Origin: an uncultured bacterium
GTDB taxonomy: Bacteria; Bacillota; Clostridia; Lachnospirales; Lachnospiraceae
NCBI GenBank assembly: GCA_905214365.1
Contig: CAJMMH010000097.1
Coordinates: 1-9,029 of the forward strand
Reading direction: 5' to 3'
DNA length: 9,029 nt
Under the pieces are notes generated by a model. The model was not told the origin of the DNA and ran no database searches. It worked only from the letters and a program-made list of their open reading frames with translations. The position numbers and the translations under genes are program-made. Of the stretch, positions 1 to 4,931 are shown piece by piece. Position 1 is the first letter of the stretch. Each line of letters starts with the position of its first letter.

Positions 1-72
1 AGTCCGGCAGCAGGTACCGTATTCTTTCCCCCGCTGCAATTCTGCCAGCTGCATATTTTTACTTTTCCGCAT
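1..72 (-). CDS. Possible 5' end of a downstream gene, cut by the window edge
   Basis: A minus-strand frame opens at an ATG (72-70), 11 nt after the stop of the M42 peptidase gene. It runs open for 24 codons to the left edge, reading MRKSKNMQLAELQRGKEYGT and then four more residues. An in-frame second ATG at 54-52 is an alternative start and has GGAAAAG about 7 nt upstream. The ribosome site for the first ATG is poor (AGCGGTAAAGA). The position is typical of the next gene in a co-transcribed pair, but 24 codons is too short to identify a family, and an open frame this short can occur by chance. No function is assigned. Confidence 0.3.
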   Translation of the reverse strand, partial: MRKSKNMQLAELQRGKEYGTCCRT

Positions 73-83
73 TCTTTACCGCT

Positions 84-1136
84 TTACTGCTCCAGAAACG
101 CACTCAACAGACTCAGTGTTGCCCGCACGCCGTCCACATGGCTTCTTTCATAACCGTGGGACGCATATACGCCCGCGCCAATCAGCGCATGACGGATATC
201 CGCGCCGCCGCGCAGCGTCGCTCCCGCATCGGAGCCATAGTGCGGGTACACGTCCGCCGCGTAATCAATACCATTCTTCTTTGCCGCCGCGATCAGCCGT
301 CCTGTCATCTCATAATTATAAGGGCCGCCGCCATCCTTAACACAAATCGAAACCTGATGCTCACGGCACTCCAGTCCTTCACCGACACAGCCCATATCAA
401 CCGCAAGCACCTCAGTGACGCCTGCCGGTACCGACGCGGAACCGCCGTGTCCGACTTCCTCATAGACCGTCACATGCTGATAAACCGGACGGAACAGTCT
501 CACACTCTCTTCTTTCAGATATTTCGCGTATCCAAGCAGAATCGCCACGCTCAGTTTGTCATCCAGGAAACGGCTCTTAATATAGCCGGACGGCGTAATC
601 CGCGTTCTCGTTTCAAAGCAAACAACATCGCCGGTTTCAATTCCAAGCTTCTTTGTCTCTTCCTTTGTGAATGTTTTCTCGTCCAGAACCATCTCCATAC
701 TGTCAAACGTTCTTGCCGTCGTACTGTAATCCCCATTTACATGAATTGAAGCGTCCTTCAGCTGGAAACATCCCTCGTAACGCGTTCCGTCTCTGGTAAT
801 AACTACGCAGTTCTCTGCCTCCGTATTATTCGCGTTCAGCCCGCCAAGTGGTGTCAGCCGCAGACGGCCGTTTGCCTTTACTTCCGCAACCATCGCTCCA
901 AGCGTATCCGTATGCGTTTCAACTAAAAGGCCTCCCTGTTCATCCTCCGGCACACCGGCAGACAGCTGCACCAGCAGACCGCCCTTCTGCGTAATCTGCG
1001 GATGGTATCCCATTGCCTCATACTCTCCCTTAATCCATGCAATCGCTTCTTTTGTATAACCGGTCGGGCTGTCAATCGCCATCAGCGTTTTCAGCTTCTC
1101 CAGAATAAAATCAACATATTTCTGACTGTTTTTCAT
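84..1136 (-). CDS. M42 family metallopeptidase (aminopeptidase)
   Basis: This 350-residue protein is a cytosolic metal-dependent aminopeptidase of the M42 (glutamyl aminopeptidase/TET-like) family, whose members release N-terminal residues from short peptides. The metal-site residues are visible in order: HTD (H75, D77), LDDK (D192/D193), EE (E226/E227, the first being the expected catalytic base), VDMG (D247) and SHGYERSH near residues 326-333 with the last metal histidine. The N-terminal DSPTGYT, the HTDTLGAMV and the C-terminal SHGYERSH blocks resemble the subfamily found with NAGGN osmoprotectant genes, but no such genes are here, so only the family call is safe. Length is normal for M42. 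The start is supported by GGAGG 10 nt upstream of the ATG. The gene is divergent from the CstA gene. Substrate is unknown. Confidence 0.93.
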   Translation of the reverse strand: MKNSQKYVDFILEKLKTLMAIDSPTGYTKEAIAWIKGEYEAMGYHPQITQKGGLLVQLSAGVPEDEQGGLLVETHTDTLGAMVAEVKANGRLRLTPLGGLNANNTEAENCVVITRDGTRYEGCFQLKDASIHVNGDYSTTARTFDSMEMVLDEKTFTKEETKKLGIETGDVVCFETRTRITPSGYIKSRFLDDKLSVAILLGYAKYLKEESVRLFRPVYQHVTVYEEVGHGGSASVPAGVTEVLAVDMGCVGEGLECREHQVSICVKDGGGPYNYEMTGRLIAAAKKNGIDYAADVYPHYGSDAGATLRGGADIRHALIGAGVYASHGYERSHVDGVRATLSLLSAFLEQ

Positions 1137-1503
1137 TCGTTATCTTCCTCCATTTTCTTCCTGTGTACCCTTTCTGTGCGCTCCTGGAACCATTTCTGCG
1201 TCTGCCTCTGCGGCTGATTTTCCGCCGCAGCAAATTCAGAGATCAGAATTCCGGGACCACCTGCTTACAGGCGTTTTCTCCCGCTATCATAGCATAAACA
1301 TTTCTGAAACACAATTGCCAATCCTTACTTTTCACTCCGTCTGCCGCTTGTTTAATTTTTATTTCAATCAGGCGCGGCAATTGGGGGCGATTTTATTTTT
1401 GGACAAAAAATCAGGGGGACTGACCGTATTTCAGGAAACAAATATATAAAAATAATCCATTTTCCCCGCTATTTTGTCCACAGATTTTCTTTAAAAGTTG
1501 TTA
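1137..1503. other. Left half of the divergent intergenic region
   Basis: No gene was found in this stretch. On the minus strand it holds the peptidase ribosome site (GGAGG near 1150), a candidate promoter at 1286-1314 and a leader of about 140 nt. The leader contains a 7-bp hairpin, CTGCGGC (1208-1214) with GCCGCAG (1224-1230). That hairpin has no following U-tract, so it is not a terminator. The part from 1330 to 1500 is AT-rich and contains nothing I recognise. Confidence 0.6.
1286..1314 (-). promoter_or_regulatory. Candidate promoter for the M42 peptidase
   Basis: Read on the minus strand, TATGAT (1291-1286) is preceded at 17 nt by TTGTGT (1314-1309). The -10 matches consensus at 5 of 6 positions, while the -35 is weak at 3 of 6. 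A second, better -35-like hexamer, TTGGCA, lies a few bases further upstream. Transcription would begin near 1279 and give a leader of about 140 nt. Placement and orientation fit, but this is prediction only. Confidence 0.4.
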
Positions 1504-1531
1504 TTGACAAACAGCTTTTTCAGACTATAAT
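1504..1531 (+). promoter_or_regulatory. Strong housekeeping-type promoter for the T-box/cstA transcript
   Basis: TTGACA (1504-1509) and TATAAT (1526-1531) are both perfect consensus hexamers separated by 16 nt, in an AT-rich setting. The predicted start near 1538-1539 falls just before the first nucleotides that pair in Stem I of the T-box leader. A constitutive strong promoter upstream of a transcription-attenuation riboswitch is the usual arrangement. Confidence 0.85.
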
Positions 1532-1538
1532 GAGAGCC

Positions 1539-1891
1539 ATCGAAACAAACAATGCAATGACAAGGATACGATCTGATCGCTTCTACATCTCCAGAGAGCT
1601 GTTGTCCGGTGCGAGACAGTGATGCGGCCATCCGGTTATCCCCTTGAAGCAGTTCCGGTGAACGGGTTTTCTTTCGGAGCCAGCAATGGTTTTACCGATT
1701 AACCAAACCTCAGTAAGCGGTTCCGGCAGTCCGCCGTTATCCGGACACGGATTTCACAGCGATTTATGAAAAGCAATTGGTTTCATTTCGCTGCAGATTC
1801 GGCTGAGAGGTCGGGAAACCGGCAAGAGAAGTGGTATCGCGGAAGAGTTCAATCCTCCGTCTTCTGAAAAAAGAAGACGGAGGATTTTTTT
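1539..1891 (+). promoter_or_regulatory. T-box riboswitch leader (tRNA-sensing)
   Basis: The nascent RNA binds a cognate tRNA through a specifier codon and tests its 3' end; uncharged tRNA stabilises an antiterminator and lets transcription continue. The Stem I apical module is clear: AGAGAG (near 1593-1598) followed by a CTGT/ACAG stem and CGGTGCGA. The lower stem is CAAGG (1561-1565) with CCTTG (1642-1646), preceded by ATGA and followed by GAAG, resembling the kink-turn of other T-boxes. The T-box itself is AAGTGGTATCGCGG. It forms helix AGAAG (1827-1831)/CTTCT (1861-1865), the 7-nt bulge TGGTATC (1832-1838) and helix GCGG (1839-1842)/CCGT (1857-1860). TGGT in the bulge would pair with ACCA, so a discriminator base A is expected. 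By offset from the lower helix the specifier is best read as ATC (Ile, 1638-1640). GTT (Val, 1635-1637) followed by A is the alternative. The downstream gene is cstA. Confidence 0.93.
1852..1891 (+). terminator. T-box attenuator terminator
   Basis: A perfect 14-bp stem (1852-1865 with 1872-1885) encloses the 6-nt loop GAAAAA and is followed by an uninterrupted U-tract ending at 1891. Its left arm contains CCGT-CTTCT, the same bases that the antiterminator needs, so the two structures exclude each other. In the absence of uncharged tRNA this hairpin should stop transcription before cstA. Confidence 0.95.
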
Positions 1892-1995
1892 GTATGCGCT
1901 CCGCTTTACTTCCTGCCTGCATACGGACCATGTAACGTTACTGTTCCGCGCTCTGCGTAAACAATAACCGTGCAACTGCTAATTGCTCCTGTCCT

Positions 1996-2024
1996 AGAGC
2001 GCATGTCAAAAAGGCTTTCTGCAA
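1996..2024 (+). repeat. Dispersed short repeat, copy 1
   Basis: The sequence AGAGCGCATGT, then CAAAAAGGCTTTC, then TGCAA matches a second copy at 8825-8854 in the same orientation. They share an identical core AAAAAGGCTTTC and differ by small indels around it. This copy lies inside the cstA leader. The family and function are unknown to me. Confidence 0.55.
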
Positions 2025-2078
2025 CAGGAACCTGCTTGCTTCGTAAAACATAAGTCCTCGGAATCTTCCGAGAAAATT

Positions 2079-2086
2079 AAAGGAGG
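2079..2086 (+). promoter_or_regulatory. Strong Shine-Dalgarno sequence displaced from the cstA start
   Basis: AAAGGAGG is close to a perfect ribosome-binding site but lies 57 nt before the cstA ATG, and no ATG, GTG or TTG follows at normal distance. A CTG at 2093-2095 is correctly spaced and in frame with cstA with no stop between, adding 17 codons. The family's conserved N-terminus begins at the ATG, so the extension would be unusual. Confidence 0.5.
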
Positions 2087-2120
2087 AAGCAGCTGCATCA
2101 CCCGGGCCCGGTAAAACCGG

Positions 2121-2147
2121 ATGATCTCAACTGCGAAAAGAGTATGA
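2121..2147 (+). CDS. Possible 8-codon leader ORF overlapping the cstA start
   Basis: ATG at 2121 opens a frame encoding MISTAKRV. Its TGA stop (2145-2147) overlaps the cstA ATG (2144-2146) as ATGA, the arrangement used for translational coupling. It begins one base after the CCGG hairpin (2108-2120), and the strong AGGAGG is 34 nt upstream, so the hairpin could shorten that distance. The cstA start lacks a good site of its own, which makes coupling reasonable. The frame is very short and could be chance. Confidence 0.25.
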   Translation: MISTAKRV

Positions 2148-3838
2148 ACACACTTGTTATCGTATTGATCGCCGCTGTTTGCCTGCTGGCCGGTTATGTC
2201 TTTTACGGACGCTGGCTTGCAAACAAATGGGGAATTGATCCCAAAGCAAAAACTCCCGCTTATACCAAAGAGGATGGAGAAGATTATGTTCCAACCGACG
2301 GCTGGACTGTTTTCGCCCATCAGTTTTCTTCCATTGCAGGTGCAGGCCCTGTCACCGGAGCCATTCAGGCAGCAGCCTTCGGCTGGCTCCCGGTTTTGCT
2401 GTGGATCCTTTTAGGCGGTGTCTTCTTCGGCGCAGTTACTGATTTTGGTGCGCTGTACGCCAGCGTAAAAAATGAAGGTAAATCCATCGGTATGCTGATC
2501 GAAAAGTATATCGGAAAAACAGGACGGAAACTCTTCCTGCTGTTTTGCTGGCTCTTCACGCTGATCGTTACCGCAGCCTTCGCTGATATGGTTGCCGGTA
2601 CCTTCAATGGTTATGTTACCGATACCGCAACCGGAGCTGTTACAGCGTCCACCGTCAACGGCGCGGCCGGAAGTATCTCCCTGATGTTTATCCTGTTCGC
2701 TGTTATCTTCGGACTGATCCAGAAGAAAGCAAAGCTGACTGGCTGGAAGGAAGTCGTTCTTGGCCTGGTCTGCATGGTTGCATGCTTTGTTCTCGGAATC
2801 CGTTTCCCGATCATCGCAACCCGCGACACCTGGAACTACATCACCTTCATTTATATCTTCTTCGCTGCCGTTATGCCAATGTGGCTTCTGATGCAGCCAA
2901 GAGATTTTATGACCACATTTATGTTTATCGGCATGATCGCAGGCGCCGCAATCGGTCTGATTGTCGCTCATCCGACCATGAACCTGCCGGTTTATACCGG
3001 TTTCCACAATGACAAGCTCGGCAACCTGTTCCCGATCCTGTTTGTTACCGTCGCCTGCGGAGCAGTTTCCGGATTCCACAGCCTGGTTTCCTCCGGTACC
3101 TCTTCCAAGACAATTTCCAACGAAAAGGATATGCTGAAGGTCGGCTACGGCGCTATGATTCTTGAAAGCCTGCTGGCTGTTCTGGCTCTGTGCGTTGCAG
3201 GCGCTGCCGCAAGCGCAGACGGTACGGCCGCTACCGGAACACCATTCCAGATCTTTTCAAGCGGCGTCGCAGGCTTCCTTGAAATGTTTGGCATCCCGGT
3301 TCACATCGCCAGCTGCATTATGACCATGTGTGTTTCCGCGCTTGCGTTAAGTACCCTGGACTCAGTTGCAAGAATCGGCCGTATGTCTTTCCAGGAGCTG
3401 TTCAGTGTTGATGATATGGAGCATGCGGAGGGCTGGCGCAAGGTTCTCTGCAACAAGTATTTCGCAACCGTTATCACACTTGTATTCGGCTACATCCTGA
3501 CCAAGATTGGCTACAGCAACATCTGGCCGCTGTTCGGAAGCGCAAACCAGCTGTTAAGCGCTCTGGTTCTGATCACACTGTGCGTCTTCCTAAAAGTCAC
3601 CGGCCGCCAGAACAAGACACTGTTCCCGCCGCTGATTATAATGCTGTGCGTTACCTTCACCGCCCTGGTCGAGCGCTTCATTGCACTGGTACAGGCTTAT
3701 GTAAATGGTTCCGCAACCTTCATGGTTGAAGGCCTGCAGCTGATCATCGCCGTTCTCCTGATGATCCTGGGTGCAACGATCGTCCTTCATTCTGGAAAGC
3801 GTCTGTTTACTTCAAAAGCGAAATCAGAAAACGCGTAA
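2144..3838 (+). CDS. cstA: CstA family transporter (carbon starvation protein family)
   Basis: This 564-residue, strongly hydrophobic polytopic membrane protein belongs to the CstA family. Characterised members in enterobacteria import pyruvate or are linked to peptide use during starvation. Family landmarks are visible: a first membrane helix ending GYVFYGRW (17-24), FAHQFSSIAGAGP (57-69), GAVTDFGALYASV (96-108) with GKSIG, GFHSLVSSGTSSKTI (310-324), ALSTLDSVARIGR (401-413) and WPLFGSANQLLSAL (461-474). It is shorter than the enterobacterial proteins of roughly 700 residues but normal for Firmicute members. The start at 2144 matches the family N-terminus although its ribosome site is weak (GAAAAGAG one base before the ATG). 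Expression should depend on the T-box upstream; a bidirectional terminator follows. The substrate cannot be read from sequence. Confidence 0.93.
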   Translation: MNTLVIVLIAAVCLLAGYVFYGRWLANKWGIDPKAKTPAYTKEDGEDYVPTDGWTVFAHQFSSIAGAGPVTGAIQAAAFGWLPVLLWILLGGVFFGAVTDFGALYASVKNEGKSIGMLIEKYIGKTGRKLFLLFCWLFTLIVTAAFADMVAGTFNGYVTDTATGAVTASTVNGAAGSISLMFILFAVIFGLIQKKAKLTGWKEVVLGLVCMVACFVLGIRFPIIATRDTWNYITFIYIFFAAVMPMWLLMQPRDFMTTFMFIGMIAGAAIGLIVAHPTMNLPVYTGFHNDKLGNLFPILFVTVACGAVSGFHSLVSSGTSSKTISNEKDMLKVGYGAMILESLLAVLALCVAGAAASADGTAATGTPFQIFSSGVAGFLEMFGIPVHIASCIMTMCVSALALSTLDSVARIGRMSFQELFSVDDMEHAEGWRKVLCNKYFATVITLVFGYILTKIGYSNIWPLFGSANQLLSALVLITLCVFLKVTGRQNKTLFPPLIIMLCVTFTALVERFIALVQAYVNGSATFMVEGLQLIIAVLLMILGATIVLHSGKRLFTSKAKSENA

Positions 3839-3910
3839 GCCTTCCCGGACAAACACAATGATTGTCCCAAATTGTTTATCGCGCAAACAAGTTTTCACAA
3901 ATAAAAAAAG

Positions 3911-3992
3911 AACGCTCAAACGTTTTGACTTTGGCGGAAACCTGTCGTTATCGGACAGATTTCCGCCAGTTTTTTACGTTTGAACGTTTTTT
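3911..3992. terminator. Nested bidirectional terminator between convergent genes
   Basis: The inner hairpin has a 9-bp stem TGGCGGAAA (3932-3940)/TTTCCGCCA (3960-3968), a C/A mismatch and a further CTGTC/GACAG stem. It is followed by a T-tract at 3970-3975. Around it sits an outer 13-position stem AACGCTCAAACGT (3911-3923)/ACGTTTGAACGTT (3976-3988) with one mismatch, followed on the plus strand by a T-tract to 3992. On the minus strand the outer stem is followed by seven U residues (from the A-run at 3903-3909). It therefore serves both cstA and the kinase-like gene. Confidence 0.88.
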
Positions 3993-4126
3993 ACAAATCA
4001 AGGAAGTCCCCTGCTTCAATTTGACTTCTGCTTTTTTCGTTTTCATTCTGCACGCAAGGCATCAGCTTTGCGATAAAGCGGACTTCCGCACTCCGCTCCG
4101 CCGCATACGCATAAAAACATATCGCT

Positions 4127-4735
4127 TCACGATTTTCCTTCAAACAATCCCCTCAGCACAGCAACGCAGCCGTCTACACCAAGCTTTCCGGAATCCAGAA
4201 CAATATCATAGTTTTTATAATCATCCCAACGCTTCATGGTGTTTGCATAGTAATAATTGGCTCTCCGCTTATCATGCCGCTTCCGAAACGTCTCTGCCTG
4301 TGACTCCGGAATCTGGTACTCTCCGCAGATCCGGCGTTTCTTTTCCTCTTCATCTGCACGGATAAATACCCGGACTACACCATCCCGGTTTTTCAATGCT
4401 TCCCCTGCACAGTGGCCGACAAAAATTGCCGGTCCCTTTGCCGCCATCTGCTGCATTTCTTCCCGTTCCGCAAGATATACGTGTCCTTCCGCGGTTACCA
4501 GATCCTGGCTCGCCGCATGCGTCCGGCTCATCATAAAAATCGTATACAGAAAACTTCCGGTCGCTGTTTCCTCATATCGTTCAATCCGCTCCACCGGAAT
4601 TGCGTTTTTCTGCGCGACTGCCTCCAGAATTTCCCGTCCATAGCAGGCGATTCCGCATTCCGCCGCCAGGCGGCGGGCAATTTCTGTTCCGCCGCTTCCA
4701 TATTCCCGTTCAATCGCAACATAACTGCACTTCAT
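4127..4735 (-). CDS. Cytidylate kinase-like family protein
   Basis: The protein is 202 residues and belongs to the cytidylate-kinase-like P-loop family common in Clostridia, whose function is mostly untested. It opens with IEREYGSGGTEIARRLA (8-24), a nucleotide-binding P-loop variant of the type seen in this family. It continues with GPAIFVGHCA (101-110, where relatives usually have GR-C-A) and FIRADEEEKKRRI (124-136). Next come a basic patch RKRHDKRR (151-158) with YYY and T, and a C-terminal YDIVLDSGKLG (176-186). The start at 4735 is chosen because GGGAGG lies 5 nt upstream and the protein begins at the conserved family N-terminus. The frame stays open upstream to 5041, but that part lies in a foldback repeat and the ABC gene. 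It is downstream of the ABC genes on the same strand, separated by the foldback. Confidence 0.88.
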   Translation of the reverse strand: MKCSYVAIEREYGSGGTEIARRLAAECGIACYGREILEAVAQKNAIPVERIERYEETATGSFLYTIFMMSRTHAASQDLVTAEGHVYLAEREEMQQMAAKGPAIFVGHCAGEALKNRDGVVRVFIRADEEEKKRRICGEYQIPESQAETFRKRHDKRRANYYYANTMKRWDDYKNYDIVLDSGKLGVDGCVAVLRGLFEGKS

Positions 4736-4754
4736 AGAATCCTCCCGTTCTTTT

Positions 4755-4922
4755 ACATGTACTCTCGGAATCTTTTTGTGCTTGATTTTACGAGAAGATT
4801 TTTTGTCAGTTGTGTTCAAATTTTTGAGGCGTACGTGGTGCGTACGTTGATGAAATTTGAGCGCGACTGACGAAAAATCGGCCGTAAAATCAAGTGCAGA
4901 AAAGACTCCGGGAAGTATACAT
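4755..4922. repeat. Large foldback (imperfect inverted repeat), possible MITE
   Basis: Two arms of about 80 nt face each other around a centre near 4838. Matching segments keep a constant coordinate sum of 9675-9677. These are CTTGATTTTACG (4781-4792)/CGTAAAATCAAG (4883-4894), ATTTTTTGTCAGT (4798-4810)/ACTGACGAAAAAT (4866-4878), TCAAATTT (4816-4823)/AAATTTGA (4853-4860) and CGTACG (4830-4835)/CGTACG (4841-4846). The outer ends match less well but still pair (GGAATCTTTT with AAAAGACTCC). A 5-bp direct repeat TTTAC lies at both edges (4752-4756 and 4922-4926), which could be a target duplication. It occupies nearly all the space between the ABC stop and the kinase ribosome site. Inverted structure is certain; a mobile origin is inference. 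Confidence 0.8.
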
Positions 4923-4931
4923 TTACTTCCA

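Larger units (their letters stand above)
1892..2143 (+). other. Extended untranslated leader between the T-box terminator and cstA
   Basis: About 250 nt separate the attenuator from the first Met codon of cstA. No convincing gene lies here. The stretch holds a GTATGC/GCATAC inverted repeat just after the terminator and a short sequence also found near the right edge of the window (1996-2024). It also has a 6-bp hairpin, CTCGGA (2057-2062)/TCCGAG (2067-2072), placed directly before a strong Shine-Dalgarno sequence. A small hairpin CCGG-TAAAA-CCGG (2108-2120) follows. No second promoter of good quality was seen. Confidence 0.6.

Noticed and set aside
138..749. Plus-strand open frame of 203 codons opposite the M42 peptidase
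   Set aside because: It overlaps the intact metal-site coding region of the peptidase, has no ribosome site of note and no recognisable family.
1854..1891. Reading this hairpin as the terminator of an upstream gene
   Set aside because: No gene ends nearby, and its left arm is shared with the T-box antiterminator, which identifies it as the attenuator.
2411..3079. Minus-strand open frame of 222 codons opposite cstA
   Set aside because: It is antisense to the conserved membrane domains of CstA and its Asp/His/Gln-rich composition is typical of a reverse-strand shadow.
3847..3867. GGACAA/TTGTCC hairpin just after cstA as a terminator
   Set aside because: The stem is only 6 bp with a 9-nt loop and no U-tract; the strong nested terminator lies 45 nt further on.
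4078..4094. GCGG-ACTT-CCGC hairpin after the kinase-like gene as its terminator
   Set aside because: The stem is 4 bp and is followed on the minus strand only by TTTAT, much weaker than the bidirectional hairpin beyond it.
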